Source of the DNA: Streptomyces lydicus
GTDB lineage: Bacteria; Actinomycetota; Actinomycetes; Streptomycetales; Streptomycetaceae
NCBI RefSeq assembly: GCF_000717345.1
Contig: NZ_JNZA01000024.1
Location: 1 to 64,000, forward strand
DNA length: 64,000 nucleotides
Direction of reading: 5' to 3'
Of this stretch, positions 9,031 through 19,023 are shown one piece after another (position 1 is the first letter of the stretch; each line of letters opens with the position of its first letter). Made by a program: the position numbers and the translations under genes. Under the pieces are notes generated by a model, which saw only the letters and a list, made by a program, of their open reading frames with translations, had not been told where the DNA came from and ran no database searches.

Positions 9031-9710
9031 GAGGCCAGGGGCGGCCGCGCGGCAGGCAGAAGCGGCTCTCCGCGCTGTTCCCCGCCGCCACCGCCCCCGG
9101 CACCGCGGCCCGCGCACCCTTCGTGCTGCTCATCGTGGTCCTGCTCGGCTCCGGGCTGATCACCCTGCTGCTGCTCAACTCCGCGCTCAACCAAGGGTCG
9201 TTCGAACTCAGCAAGCTGGAGCGGAAGACCGACGAGCTGACCGACGAACAGCAGGCGCTGCAGCAGGAGGTGGACGCCTACTCCGCCCCGGGCGCGCTGG
9301 AGCGCCGCGCCCGCCGGCTGGGGATGGTGCCCGGCGGCGCCCCGGTGTTCCTGCTGCCGGACGGCAAGGTGCTCGGCAAGCCGGGCGTGGCGACGTCCGA
9401 CGGGGCGCCGCTGAGCAGCTCCGCCGCGCCGTCGGCGTCCGCGCTGCTGGGCACGGCCGCCCTGAGCGCGCCGGCCGGCCCGTCCGCCGCACCGTCGGCC
9501 GCGGTCGCGCCGCCCGCCGTCCGGCCCCCGGTCCCCGCCTCGTCCGCCACCCTCGGCCCGCAGAGCACGCCGGCCCCGGCAGCCGCACTCGGCCGCCCCG
9601 GCCCGCCGGCCCCCGCCGCCGCACCCCCGGCCCCCGCCGCCCCGCGCGCCGTGCCCCGAGCCGGTGCCCCCACCGCCCCCGCGCCTTCCCCGACGACCTC
9701 CGGCAGGTGA
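9027..9710 (+). CDS. ftsL: Cell division protein FtsL, with long Pro/Ala tail
   Basis: A 227-residue bitopic membrane protein of the divisome. A basic cytoplasmic N-terminus (about 1-30) is followed by one transmembrane helix ([20 protein letters not shown], about 32-51) and a short leucine-zipper coiled coil ([19 protein letters not shown]). FtsL joins FtsB-type and FtsQ proteins to recruit and activate FtsW/FtsI. The family core is only about 100-120 residues; here residues about 120-227 form a low-complexity Pro/Ala/Ser extension outside the membrane. Assignment rests on topology, coiled coil and position between rsmH and ftsI. GTG start overlaps the rsmH stop. Confidence 0.88.
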   Translation: MRGQGRPRGRQKRLSALFPAATAPGTAARAPFVLLIVVLLGSGLITLLLLNSALNQGSFELSKLERKTDELTDEQQALQQEVDAYSAPGALERRARRLGMVPGGAPVFLLPDGKVLGKPGVATSDGAPLSSSAAPSASALLGTAALSAPAGPSAAPSAAVAPPAVRPPVPASSATLGPQSTPAPAAALGRPGPPAPAAAPPAPAAPRAVPRAGAPTAPAPSPTTSGR

Positions 9711-9717
9711 ACGCGGC

Positions 9718-11727
9718 ATGACCGAGCCCAGGGACCCCCGCCGGGTGCCGCGCCCCGCCCAGCGCGGCGGGCAGCCCCCGAGCCGCGCCGGCCGCCCGCC
9801 CGCCGCCAAGCGCCCGGCACCCGGACGCGGCGCCCCCCGGCCCGGGGCGCGCCGCCCCGGCCCCCGGACCCCGCGGCCCCGCTCCGGCGCCCCGGCGCTC
9901 CGCCTCGGCAGTCCGCGCCCCCGGCTGCGGCTGGTCTCCCTCGGGCTGACGCTGATCATGCTGATCTTCGTCGTACGGCTCTTCCAGGTGCAGGCCGTCG
10001 ACGCCGGGGCGTTCGCCGCCAAGGCCAACGAGAACCGCTACGTACCGGTCAAGCTGGCCGCCGAGCGCGGTGCGCTCACCGACCGCAACGGCGTGGACCT
10101 GGCCACCACCGTGGACGCGTACGACATCACCGCCGACCCCAGCCTCCTGGCGCCCGGCAAGACCAGGACCGACGACGCCCCGCAGCGCGCCGCCGCCCTG
10201 CTCGCGCCGATCCTCCACGAGGACGAGGCCACTCTCGCCAGGAAGCTCGACCAGCCCAAGGCGCGCTACGTCCTGCTCGCCCGGCAGCAGACCCCGCAGG
10301 TCTGGAAGCGGATCAAGAACCTCCGCAAGACCCTCGACGCCAAGGCCGCCGCCGCCCCCAGGAGCGCACCCCGTCCCGACGTCCTGACCGGGATCTTCGC
10401 CGACAAGCACAGCAAGCGCCTCTATCCCAACAAGGACCTCGCCTCCGGCGTCCTCGGCTTCGTCAACGGCGCGGGCAAGGGCGGCGGCGGCTTGGAGGCG
10501 CTGCTGAACAAGCAGCTGGCCGGCAAGGACGGCAAGCTCGTCTACGCCCAGTCCGGCGGCCGCCGGGTGCCCACCGCCGACACCCAGGAGCACCCCGCTG
10601 TCCCCGGCACCGACGTGGAGCTGACCCTCGACCGCGACATCCAGTGGGCGGCACAGCAGGCCATCACCGACCAGGTCGCCAAGTCCGGCGCCGACCGGGG
10701 CTACGTCGTCGTCCAGGACACCCGCACCGGCGAGATCCTCGCGCTGGCCAACGCCCCCGCCTTCGACCCCAACGACGTCGCGAAGTCCGACCCGGAGGCG
10801 CTGGGCAACGCGGCCCTCTCCGACGCCTTCGAGCCGGGCTCCACCAGCAAGGTCATGTCGATGGCCGCGGTACTGGAGGAGGGCGTCGCCACCCCGTCCA
10901 CCCGGGTCACCGTCCCCAACCGGCTGCACCGCGGCGACCGGCTCTTCGCGGACGACGTCGATCACGCGACCTGGCACCTGACGCTCAACGGCGTACTCGC
11001 CAAGTCCAGCAACATCGGAACGATCCTGGCGACCGGCCAGCTCGGCCGCACCCAGCCCGAGGCCAACCAGGTCCTGTACTCCTACCTGCGCAAATTCGGC
11101 ATCGGCAAGCCGACCGGACTGGGCTTCCCGGGGGAGACCGACGGCATCCTGGCCAAGCCGCAGGACTGGAACACCTCGCAGCAGTACACGATCCCGTTCG
11201 GCCAGGGGCTGTCCCTCAACGCCGTACAGGCCGCCTCCGTCTACTCCACGATCGCCAACGGCGGCGAGCGCATCGCCCCCACGCTGGTCCGCGGCACCAC
11301 CGGGCCCGACGGCCACTACGCGCCGGCCCCCCGCCCCGCGAAGAACCGCGTGGTCAGCCCGAAGACCGCGCGTACCCTCGCCACCATGCTGGAGTCCGTC
11401 GTCGACGACGAGGAAGGCACCGGGGCGAAGGCGAAGATCGACGGCTACCGGGTCGGCGGCAAGACCGGCACGTCCAACCGGGTGGACCCCAAGACCGGCC
11501 GCTACCGTGGCTACACCGCCTCCTTCGCGGGCTTCGCGCCCGCCGACAAGCCCAGGATCACGGTCTACTGCGCCGTACAGAACCCCACCAAGGGCAGCTA
11601 CTTCGGCGGCCAGGTCTGCGGCCCGATCTACCAGCAGGTCATGGCGTTCGCGCTGAAGACCCTGCAGGTCCCCCCGACCGGCGCGCAGCCCCCGCGGCTG
11701 CCGGTCACCTTCACGCCAGGCCAATGA
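9718..11727 (+). CDS. ftsI: Septal peptidoglycan transpeptidase FtsI (PBP3)
   Basis: A 669-residue class B penicillin-binding protein that cross-links septal peptidoglycan with FtsW. A Pro/Arg-rich cytoplasmic N-terminus (about 1-75) precedes one membrane anchor (LRLVSLGLTLIMLIFVVRLF) and the dimerisation domain. The transpeptidase domain shows all three catalytic motifs: STSK with nucleophile Ser375, SSN at about 430-432, and KTGT at about 582-585. ATG at 9718, seven bases after the ftsL stop, is preferred to an in-frame upstream ATG that would overlap ftsL. In Streptomyces FtsI is needed for sporulation septa rather than for growth. Confidence 0.96.
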   Translation: MTEPRDPRRVPRPAQRGGQPPSRAGRPPAAKRPAPGRGAPRPGARRPGPRTPRPRSGAPALRLGSPRPRLRLVSLGLTLIMLIFVVRLFQVQAVDAGAFAAKANENRYVPVKLAAERGALTDRNGVDLATTVDAYDITADPSLLAPGKTRTDDAPQRAAALLAPILHEDEATLARKLDQPKARYVLLARQQTPQVWKRIKNLRKTLDAKAAAAPRSAPRPDVLTGIFADKHSKRLYPNKDLASGVLGFVNGAGKGGGGLEALLNKQLAGKDGKLVYAQSGGRRVPTADTQEHPAVPGTDVELTLDRDIQWAAQQAITDQVAKSGADRGYVVVQDTRTGEILALANAPAFDPNDVAKSDPEALGNAALSDAFEPGSTSKVMSMAAVLEEGVATPSTRVTVPNRLHRGDRLFADDVDHATWHLTLNGVLAKSSNIGTILATGQLGRTQPEANQVLYSYLRKFGIGKPTGLGFPGETDGILAKPQDWNTSQQYTIPFGQGLSLNAVQAASVYSTIANGGERIAPTLVRGTTGPDGHYAPAPRPAKNRVVSPKTARTLATMLESVVDDEEGTGAKAKIDGYRVGGKTGTSNRVDPKTGRYRGYTASFAGFAPADKPRITVYCAVQNPTKGSYFGGQVCGPIYQQVMAFALKTLQVPPTGAQPPRLPVTFTPGQ

Positions 11728-11745
11728 AATCGAGGCAATCCCGCC

Positions 11746-13497
11746 GTGACGACGATCACCCCCGACGGCACCCCGGAGCCGCGCGACCGCACCTCCCCAG
11801 GGCCCTCACTTCGCCCCGGGCCCGTTCAGCCCGGTACGCTCACCGCCGTGTCACACGCTGATCAGTCCCCGAAAGCCCAGCGCGCGCAGAAGGGCGGCCC
11901 CGGCAAATATCCGGGAGCGCCGCGCCCTGAACAGGTCCGCCCCACCCCCCTGGCCGACCTCGCCCAGCAGCTGGGCACCCCGGCCCCCGCGGCGGCCCAC
12001 GCCGAGGCCGCCGTCACCGGCATCACCCATGACTCCCGGGCGGTCCGCCCCGGCGACGTCTACGCCGCGCTGCCCGGTGCCCGTCTGCACGGCGCCGACT
12101 TCGTCGCGCAGGCCGCCGACCTCGGTGCCGCGGCGATCCTGACCGACCCGTCGGGTGCCGACCGCGCCACCGCGACCGGCCTGCCGGTCCTGGTCGTGGA
12201 CAATCCCCGCGCGCGGATGGGCGCCCTGGCCGTCTCGATCTACGGCGCCCCGGGCGAGGATCTGCTCCAGATCGGCATCACCGGTACCTCCGGCAAGACC
12301 ACCACCGCCTACCTCATCGAGGGCGGGCTGCGGGCCGCCGCCGCGAAGCGCTCCGAGGGAGGGCTGACCGGCCTGATCGGCACCGTGGAGACCCGCATCG
12401 GCGGGGAGCGCATCAAGTCCGAGCGCACCACCCCCGAGGCCACCGACCTCCAGGCGCTCTTCGCGGTGATGCGCGAGCGCGGCGTCAAGGCCGTCGCCAT
12501 GGAGGTCTCCAGCCACGCCCTGGTCCTGGGCCGGGTCGATGGCTGCGTCTTCGACGTCGCGATCTTCAACAACCTCAGCCCGGAGCACATGGAGTTCCAC
12601 TCCGGCATGGAGGACTACTTCCAGGCCAAGGCTCAGCTGTTCACCAAGGCCCGCAGCCGGGCCGGCGTGGTCAACCTCGACGACGAGTACGGCAAGCGGC
12701 TGGCCGCCGGCGAGTCCGAGGTCCCGGTCACCACCTTCTCCGCGGAGGGCCACCCGGACGCGGACTGGCGCGCCTCCGACGTCGAGGTCGGCGCGCTCGG
12801 CTCGACCTTCACCGTGCACGGCCCGGGCGGGCAGACGCTGAGCGCCGCCTCCCCGATCGCCGGCCCGTTCAACGTCGCCAACGCGCTCGCCGCGATCGTC
12901 TCGCTGGTCGTCGCCGGCGTGGACCCGCAGACCGCGGCCGACGGCGTCGCCGCGGTGCCCGGTGTCCCCGGCCGCCTGGAGCGCGTCGACGCCGGCCAGC
13001 CGTACCTGGCGGTCGTCGACTACGCCCACAAGACCGACGCCGTCGAATCGGTTCTGCGCGCCCTGCGCAAGGTCACCGACGGCAAGCTGCACGCCGTGCT
13101 CGGCTGCGGCGGCGACCGCGACCCGCACAAGCGCGGCCCCATGGGCGCCGCGGTCGCACGCCTCGCCGACACGGCCATCCTGACCTCCGACAACCCGCGC
13201 GGCGAGGACCCGCTCTCGATCCTCGCCACCATGCTGGCGGGCGCCGCGGAGGTGCCGATCCACGAACGCGGCACGGTCCTCGTCGAGGAGGAGCGGGCCG
13301 CCGCCATCGCCGCGGCCGTCGCCCGCGCCGAGCCCGGCGACACCGTGATCATCGCGGGCAAGGGCCACGAACAGGGCCAGGACATCGCCGGAGTGGTCCG
13401 TCCCTTCGACGACCGCCAGGTGCTGCGCGATGCCATCGAGGGCTCACTGAAGTCACAGCAGTCGCAAGCGTCACCGCACCCGAACCACCAGGGATGA
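11746..13497 (+). CDS. murE: UDP-MurNAc-tripeptide synthetase MurE
   Basis: A cytosolic Mur ligase that adds diaminopimelate to UDP-MurNAc-L-Ala-D-Glu using ATP. The ATP loop GTSGKTT is at about residues 180-186. DNPR (about 482-485) is the motif of the diaminopimelate-adding type; Streptomyces uses LL-DAP. As called it has 583 residues, with a poorly conserved stretch of about 55 residues ahead of LADLAQQLG. GTG 11746 has a GAGG ten bases upstream. A second in-frame GTG at 11848 (VSHADQSPK) follows a -10-like TACGCT by eight bases and could be a leaderless start inside the operon. Confidence 0.94.
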   Translation: MTTITPDGTPEPRDRTSPGPSLRPGPVQPGTLTAVSHADQSPKAQRAQKGGPGKYPGAPRPEQVRPTPLADLAQQLGTPAPAAAHAEAAVTGITHDSRAVRPGDVYAALPGARLHGADFVAQAADLGAAAILTDPSGADRATATGLPVLVVDNPRARMGALAVSIYGAPGEDLLQIGITGTSGKTTTAYLIEGGLRAAAAKRSEGGLTGLIGTVETRIGGERIKSERTTPEATDLQALFAVMRERGVKAVAMEVSSHALVLGRVDGCVFDVAIFNNLSPEHMEFHSGMEDYFQAKAQLFTKARSRAGVVNLDDEYGKRLAAGESEVPVTTFSAEGHPDADWRASDVEVGALGSTFTVHGPGGQTLSAASPIAGPFNVANALAAIVSLVVAGVDPQTAADGVAAVPGVPGRLERVDAGQPYLAVVDYAHKTDAVESVLRALRKVTDGKLHAVLGCGGDRDPHKRGPMGAAVARLADTAILTSDNPRGEDPLSILATMLAGAAEVPIHERGTVLVEEERAAAIAAAVARAEPGDTVIIAGKGHEQGQDIAGVVRPFDDRQVLRDAIEGSLKSQQSQASPHPNHQG

Positions 13498-13559
13498 CAC
13501 ACCGCCATGCGCGCACAATCCTTCCGCCGTCACCGCCGGTCCCGGGCCGGGGGTGACCT

Positions 13560-15002
13560 GTGATCTCCCTGTCCCTCGCCGAGATCGCGAGCATCGTCGG
13601 CGGGCAGCAGCACGACATACCGGACGCCGACCGCCAGGTCACCGGGCCCGTCGTCACCGACTCCCGCGCGGTACGCCCCGGCGGCCTGTTCGTGGCGTTC
13701 GCCGGTGAACGCGCCGACGGCCACGACTTCGCGCCCGGCGCGGTCGAGGCCGGCGCCGTCGCCGTGCTCGCCGCCCGCCCCGTCGGCGTGCCCGCGATCG
13801 TGGTCCACGACGTCACCGCCGCGCTCGGCGCGCTCGCCCGGGCCGTCGTCGAGCGGCTCGGCACCACCGTCGTCGGCCTGACCGGCTCGGCCGGCAAGAC
13901 CAGCACCAAGGACCTGATCGCCCAGCTGCTCCAGCGGCACGGTCCGACCGTCTGGCCGGAGGGCAACCTCAACAACGAGATCGGGCTGCCGCTGACCGCG
14001 CTCCGCGCCGACGCGACCACCCGGCACCTCGTGCTGGAGATGGGCGCCCGCGGCATCGGCCACATCCGCTACCTGGCCACCCTGACCCCGCCGCGGATCG
14101 GCGTGGTGCTCAACGTCGGCAGCGCGCACATCGGCGAGTTCGGCGGCCGCGCGCAGATCGCGCAGGCAAAGGGCGAACTCGTCGAGGCGCTGCCGTCGGC
14201 CGAGGAGGGCGGGATCGCGGTGCTCAACGCCGACGACCCGTACGTCCGCGCCATGGCGCCGCGCACCAAGGCCCGCACCGTTCTGTTCGGTGAGGCCGAG
14301 GACGCGGCCGTCCGTGCCGAGAATGTCCGGCTCACCGACCTCGGACAGCCCGCTTTCACGCTTCACACACCCTCCGGGTGCAGTGATGTGACCATGCGGC
14401 TGTACGGTGAGCACCACGTGTCGAACGCGCTCGCCGCGGCCGCCGTAGCCCATGAGTTGGGCATGCCCGTCGACGAGATCGCCACCGCGCTCTCCGAAGC
14501 CGGCACGCTCTCCCGCTGGCGTATGGAGGTCACCGAGCGCGCGGACGGCGTGACGGTCGTCAACGACGCCTACAACGCGAATCCCGAGTCCATGCGAGCT
14601 GCGCTGCGTGCGCTGGTCGCGATGGGCGCGGCCGGCAAGGCCGAGGGCGGTCGTACGTGGGCGGTGCTCGGAGAGATGGCCGAGCTCGGTGAGGAGTCAC
14701 TCGCCGAACACGACGCGGTCGGACGGCTGGTCGTCCGGCTCAACGTCAGCAAGCTCGTGGCAGTCGGCGGCAGGGAAGCGGCCTGGCTCGACATGGGCGC
14801 CAAGAACGAGGGTTCGTGGGGTGAGGAGTCGGTGCACGTGTCCGACGCGCGGGCGGCGGTCGACCTGTTGCGCAGCGAGCTGCGACCGGGAGACGTCGTG
14901 CTGGTCAAGGCGTCCCGGTCGGTGGGGCTGGAGCGGGTCGCCGCAGCATTGCTTGACGACGAGGGCGTGATGGGCGCAGAGGGTGGAGCCGCGTCCCGAT
15001 GA
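13560..15002 (+). CDS. murF: UDP-MurNAc-pentapeptide synthetase MurF
   Basis: A 480-residue Mur ligase that adds D-Ala-D-Ala to the UDP-MurNAc tripeptide, finishing the soluble precursor. It opens with the N-terminal MurF domain ([27 protein letters not shown]). The ATP loop [10 protein letters not shown] is at about 109-118, followed by [13 protein letters not shown] and the C-terminal domain with [13 protein letters not shown]. The GTG start follows a purine-rich GGGGGTGA. It ends in an ATGA overlap with mraY, so the two are coupled. Confidence 0.96.
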   Translation: MISLSLAEIASIVGGQQHDIPDADRQVTGPVVTDSRAVRPGGLFVAFAGERADGHDFAPGAVEAGAVAVLAARPVGVPAIVVHDVTAALGALARAVVERLGTTVVGLTGSAGKTSTKDLIAQLLQRHGPTVWPEGNLNNEIGLPLTALRADATTRHLVLEMGARGIGHIRYLATLTPPRIGVVLNVGSAHIGEFGGRAQIAQAKGELVEALPSAEEGGIAVLNADDPYVRAMAPRTKARTVLFGEAEDAAVRAENVRLTDLGQPAFTLHTPSGCSDVTMRLYGEHHVSNALAAAAVAHELGMPVDEIATALSEAGTLSRWRMEVTERADGVTVVNDAYNANPESMRAALRALVAMGAAGKAEGGRTWAVLGEMAELGEESLAEHDAVGRLVVRLNVSKLVAVGGREAAWLDMGAKNEGSWGEESVHVSDARAAVDLLRSELRPGDVVLVKASRSVGLERVAAALLDDEGVMGAEGGAASR

Positions 15003-16072
15003 ACTCGATGAAGCAGATCCTCTTCTCCGGAATGATCGGGCTCTTCCTGACCCTGATCGGCACCCCGTTGCTGATCAAACTGCTGGCGAGGAAGGGGTAC
15101 GGGCAGTTCATCCGCGATGACGGCCCGCGTACCCACGGCAGCAAGAAGGGGACGCCCACCATGGGTGGCATCTCCTTCATCCTGGCAACGATCATCGCCT
15201 ACGTGCTGACCAAGGTCATCACGAGCAGTGACCCCACCTTCTCGGGTGTGCTGGTGCTGTTCCTGATGGCCGGCATGGGCCTGGTCGGCTTCCTGGACGA
15301 CTACATCAAGATCGTCAAGCAGCGTTCGCTGGGCCTGCGGGCCAAGGCGAAGATGGCCGGACAGCTGATCGTCGGCATCGCCTTCGCGGTGCTCTCGCTC
15401 CAGTTCGCCGACCTGCGCGGACAGACCCCGGCCTCGGACCGGCTGTCCTTCACGCAGGACTTCGGCTGGCAGATCGGCCCGGTGATCTTCGTGATCTGGG
15501 CGCTGTTCATGATCCTGGCGATGTCCAACGGCGTGAACCTCACCGACGGCCTCGACGGCCTGGCCACCGGCGCCTCGGTGATGGTCTTCGGCGCGTACAC
15601 GTTCATCGGTATCTGGCAGCACCAGGAGTCCTGCGCCAACCAGATCACCGCCGGACCGGGCTGTTACGAGGTACGTGACCCGCTCGACCTGGCCGTGGTG
15701 GCCTCCGCCCTGATGGGCGCCTGCTTCGGCTTCCTGTGGTGGAACACCTCGCCCGCCAAGATCTTCATGGGTGACACCGGCTCGCTGGCCCTGGGCGGCG
15801 CGCTGGCCGGTCTGGCCATCTGCTCCCGCACGGAGCTGCTGCTGGCCATCCTCGGCGGCCTGTTCGTCCTGATCACGATGTCCGTGGTCATCCAGGTCGG
15901 CTCGTTCCGCCTCACCGGCAAGCGGGTCTTCCGGATGGCGCCACTCCAGCACCACTTCGAACTCAAGGGGTGGTCCGAAGTCCTTGTGGTGGTCCGGTTC
16001 TGGATCATCCAGGGCATGTGCGTCATCGTCGGACTCGGCATCTTCTACGGCGGCTGGCAGGCAGCGAAGTGA
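14999..16072 (+). CDS. mraY: Phospho-MurNAc-pentapeptide transferase MraY
   Basis: A 357-residue polytopic membrane enzyme that transfers phospho-MurNAc-pentapeptide to undecaprenyl phosphate, giving lipid I. About ten transmembrane helices are visible. Conserved polyprenyl-phosphate transferase motifs are present: [27 protein letters not shown] (metal-binding Asp pair), [10 protein letters not shown] and the cytosolic MAPLQHHFE signature near the C-terminus. Length is normal. The start overlaps the murF stop and the stop overlaps the murD GTG. Confidence 0.97.
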   Translation: MNSMKQILFSGMIGLFLTLIGTPLLIKLLARKGYGQFIRDDGPRTHGSKKGTPTMGGISFILATIIAYVLTKVITSSDPTFSGVLVLFLMAGMGLVGFLDDYIKIVKQRSLGLRAKAKMAGQLIVGIAFAVLSLQFADLRGQTPASDRLSFTQDFGWQIGPVIFVIWALFMILAMSNGVNLTDGLDGLATGASVMVFGAYTFIGIWQHQESCANQITAGPGCYEVRDPLDLAVVASALMGACFGFLWWNTSPAKIFMGDTGSLALGGALAGLAICSRTELLLAILGGLFVLITMSVVIQVGSFRLTGKRVFRMAPLQHHFELKGWSEVLVVVRFWIIQGMCVIVGLGIFYGGWQAAK

Positions 16073-17583
16073 CCACGCACGGCCCGGCACCGACCCCCGC
16101 GGACTTCGCCGGTATGCACATCACCGTCGCCGGCCTCGGCGTGAGCGGCAGCAGTGCCGCCCGCGCCCTGGCCGGCCTCGGCGCCCGGGTCACGGTCGTC
16201 GACGGCGGCGACGGCGACAAGCAGCGGGCCGCCGCGGCCGAGCTGGAGGAATGGGCTGCGACCGGCAGCGCCTCCGGCACCGGCGACGCGGGGCACCGGG
16301 CAGGCATCACCGTGCGCCTCGGCGACGGCGACACCCTGCCCGACGGCACCGACCTCGTCGTCACCTCGCCCGGCTGGAAGCCCACCAGCCCGCTGTTCAC
16401 CGCGGCCGCCGCGGCCGGCGTGGACGTGGTCGGCGACGTGGAGATCGCCTGGCGGCTGCGGGGGCCCGACGCCGCGGCCTGGCTCGGCGTGACCGGCACC
16501 AACGGCAAGACCACCACCGTGCGGATGCTGGCCTCCATCCTGGAGGCCGAGGGCCTGCACACCATGGCCGTCGGCAACATCGGCACCCCGATCATCGACG
16601 TCGTGCTCGGCCAGGGCAAGGACGGCGCACGCCCCTACGACGTGCTCGCCGTCGAACTCTCCAGCTACCAGCTCCACTGGGCGCCGTCGCTGCGCGCGCA
16701 CTCCGCCGCGGTCCTCAACCTCGCCCCCGACCACCTCGACTGGCACGGCTCCATGCAGGCGTACGCCGCCGACAAGGGCCGGATCTACGAGGGCAACACC
16801 GTCGCCTGCGTCTACAACGTGGCCGACAAGGCGACCGAGGAACTGGTCCGCGCGGCCGACGTCGAGGAGGGCTGCCGGGCCATCGGCTTCACCCTCGGCA
16901 CCCCCGGCCCGTCCCAACTCGGCGTCGTCGAGGGCCTCCTCGTCGACCGGGCCTTCGTGGAGAACCGCCAGAAGCAGGCCCAGGAGCTGGCCGAGGTCGC
17001 CGACATCGCACCCGGCTCGGGCACGCCCGCCCCGCACAACATCGCCAACGCCCTCGCGGCGGCGGCGCTGGCCCGCGCCTTCGGCGTCCGCCCCGCGGCG
17101 GTGCGCGACGGACTGCGCGCCTTCCACCCGGACGCCCACCGCATCCAGCACATCGCGGACGTCGACGGCGTCACCTACATCGACGACTCCAAGGCCACCA
17201 ACACCCACGCCGCCGAGGCGTCGTTGGCGGCGTACGAGCACATCGTGTGGATCGCCGGCGGCCTCGCGAAGGGCGCGACCTTCGACGAGCTGGTGCAGAA
17301 GTCGGCCGCGCGGCTGCGCGGGGTGGTGCTGATCGGCGCCGATCGGGCACTGATTCGCGAAGCCCTGGCGCGACACGCCCCCGAGGTCCCGGTCGTCGAC
17401 CTCGACCGGACCGACACTGGGGCGATGTCCCAGGCGGTCCGGGAAGCGACCCGGCTGGCCGAGCCCGGCGATACCGTCCTGCTGGCTCCGGCCTGCGCCT
17501 CGATGGACATGTTCGTCAATTACAACAAGCGGGGCGACGCCTTCGCCGACGCGGTTCGTGAGCTGACCGCACGGGATCACTAG
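16069..17583 (+). CDS. murD: UDP-MurNAc-L-alanine:D-glutamate ligase MurD
   Basis: A 504-residue Mur ligase that adds D-glutamate to UDP-MurNAc-L-Ala. The N-terminal Rossmann domain binds the nucleotide ([17 protein letters not shown], about 17-33); the ATP loop GTNGKTTTV has its lysine at about residue 147; the C-terminal domain carries YIDDSKATN and [10 protein letters not shown]. It is somewhat longer than the usual 440-460 residues because of insertions in the N-terminal and central domains. GTG at 16069 overlaps the mraY stop (GTGA); an upstream in-frame ATG would lie inside mraY. Confidence 0.95.
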   Translation: MTTHGPAPTPADFAGMHITVAGLGVSGSSAARALAGLGARVTVVDGGDGDKQRAAAAELEEWAATGSASGTGDAGHRAGITVRLGDGDTLPDGTDLVVTSPGWKPTSPLFTAAAAAGVDVVGDVEIAWRLRGPDAAAWLGVTGTNGKTTTVRMLASILEAEGLHTMAVGNIGTPIIDVVLGQGKDGARPYDVLAVELSSYQLHWAPSLRAHSAAVLNLAPDHLDWHGSMQAYAADKGRIYEGNTVACVYNVADKATEELVRAADVEEGCRAIGFTLGTPGPSQLGVVEGLLVDRAFVENRQKQAQELAEVADIAPGSGTPAPHNIANALAAAALARAFGVRPAAVRDGLRAFHPDAHRIQHIADVDGVTYIDDSKATNTHAAEASLAAYEHIVWIAGGLAKGATFDELVQKSAARLRGVVLIGADRALIREALARHAPEVPVVDLDRTDTGAMSQAVREATRLAEPGDTVLLAPACASMDMFVNYNKRGDAFADAVRELTARDH

Positions 17584-17643
17584 CCCGCGTCTCCCCGCCG
17601 TCGTCGCACACCGGCGGCGAGCGCACCTGTGGAGGGGACGAGG

Positions 17644-19017
17644 ATGACGGCCCGACCGGTGAGGACGGGGCGGGCGGGCGGGCGCTCGTCCGCCCCGCCG
17701 CGTTCGCCCCGCCGCACCTCCCCGGTGCGCCCGCCGCGCGGCAGCCGCCCGCGGGGCGGCCCCCGTGGGCTGCACACCCGGCTCAGACGGGCCTGGGACC
17801 GCCCGCTGACCGCGTACTACCTCATCCTCGGCGGCAGCCTGCTGATCACCGTCCTGGGCCTGGTGATGGTCTACTCGGCGTCCCAGATCAAGGCGCTGCA
17901 GTCCGGCCTCGCCCCGTCGTTCTTCTTCCGCAAGCAACTGCTCGCGGCCGTCCTCGGGGGCGGGCTGCTGCTCTTCGCCGCCCGGATGCCCGTACGGGTG
18001 CACCGGACCCTCGCCTACCCGCTGCTGGCCGTCTCGGTGTTCCTGATGTGCCTGGTCCAGATCCCCGGCATAGGGGTCGCGGTCAACGGCAACCAGAACT
18101 GGATCAACCTCGGCGGCCCTTTCCAGATGCAACCGAGCGAGTTCGCCAAGCTCGCGCTCGTCCTGTGGGCCGCCGACCTGCTCGCCCGCAAACAGGACAA
18201 GCGGCTGCTGGTCCAGTGGAAGCACCTGCTGGTGCCGCTGATCCCGGTCGCCTTCCTGCTGCTCGGGCTGATCATGCTCGGCGGCGACATGGGCACCGCG
18301 ATCATTCTCACGGCGATCCTCTTCGGGCTGCTGTGGCTGGCCGGAGCGCCGACCCGGCTCTTCGTGGGGGTGCTCGGCACCGCTACGGTGATCGGTGCGC
18401 TGCTGATCAAGACCAGCGCCAACCGGATGGCCCGGCTGGCCTGCATCGGCGCGACCGACCCGGGCCCGGGCGATCAGTGCTGGCAGGCCGTGCACGGAAT
18501 CTATGCCCTCGCCTCAGGCGGATTCTTCGGTTCCGGCCTGGGTGCGAGTATGGAAAAATGGGGTGAACTCCCTGAACCGCACACCGACTTCATCTTCGCC
18601 ATCACCGGGGAGGAACTGGGTCTGGCGGGGACGCTGTCGGTGCTCGCCCTCTTCGCGGCTCTAGGCTATGCGGGTATCCGCGTGGCCGGACGCACGGAGG
18701 ATCCCTTCGTACGGTACGCCGCGGGAGGCGTGACCACCTGGATCACGGCCCAGGCCGTGATCAACATCGGTGCGGTGCTCGGCCTGTTGCCGATCGCCGG
18801 TGTCCCGCTCCCGCTGTTCTCCTACGGAGGCTCCGCCCTGCTGCCGACGATGTTCGCCATCGGACTCCTGATCGCCTTCGCGCGTGACGAGCCCGCTGCA
18901 CGAGCGGCGTTGTCGGCCCGGTCGGCGCGGAGGCCGGTTTCCGGCAGGAGACCGGCCGGGGTGAGATGGAAGACGATGAGACGGCGCGTCAAGAAGCGAC
19001 CGTCCGGAGAGCGGTGA
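17644..19017 (+). CDS. ftsW: Septal peptidoglycan glycosyltransferase FtsW
   Basis: A 457-residue SEDS-family membrane protein that polymerises lipid II at the division site together with FtsI. A basic, low-complexity cytoplasmic N-terminus of about 55 residues is followed by ten predicted helices. SEDS signatures are present: GNQNWINLGGPFQMQPSEFAKLAL, GGDMGTAIIL, EELGLAG and the terminal GVPLPLFSYGGSALL. The ATG at 17644 is chosen because GGAGGGGACGAGG lies directly before it; a GTG fifteen bases upstream is the alternative. It is the only cytosine-dense gene here separated from its upstream neighbour by more than 50 bases (60 after murD), so it may also have its own promoter. Confidence 0.94.
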   Translation: MTARPVRTGRAGGRSSAPPRSPRRTSPVRPPRGSRPRGGPRGLHTRLRRAWDRPLTAYYLILGGSLLITVLGLVMVYSASQIKALQSGLAPSFFFRKQLLAAVLGGGLLLFAARMPVRVHRTLAYPLLAVSVFLMCLVQIPGIGVAVNGNQNWINLGGPFQMQPSEFAKLALVLWAADLLARKQDKRLLVQWKHLLVPLIPVAFLLLGLIMLGGDMGTAIILTAILFGLLWLAGAPTRLFVGVLGTATVIGALLIKTSANRMARLACIGATDPGPGDQCWQAVHGIYALASGGFFGSGLGASMEKWGELPEPHTDFIFAITGEELGLAGTLSVLALFAALGYAGIRVAGRTEDPFVRYAAGGVTTWITAQAVINIGAVLGLLPIAGVPLPLFSYGGSALLPTMFAIGLLIAFARDEPAARAALSARSARRPVSGRRPAGVRWKTMRRRVKKRPSGER

Positions 19018-19023
19018 ATTTCG

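Noticed and set aside
17369..17417. GACAC pentamers inside murD as WhiA sites for ftsW
   Set aside because: WhiA is known to act on ftsW in Streptomyces, but a 5-base core is expected by chance in this DNA and no extended match was seen.
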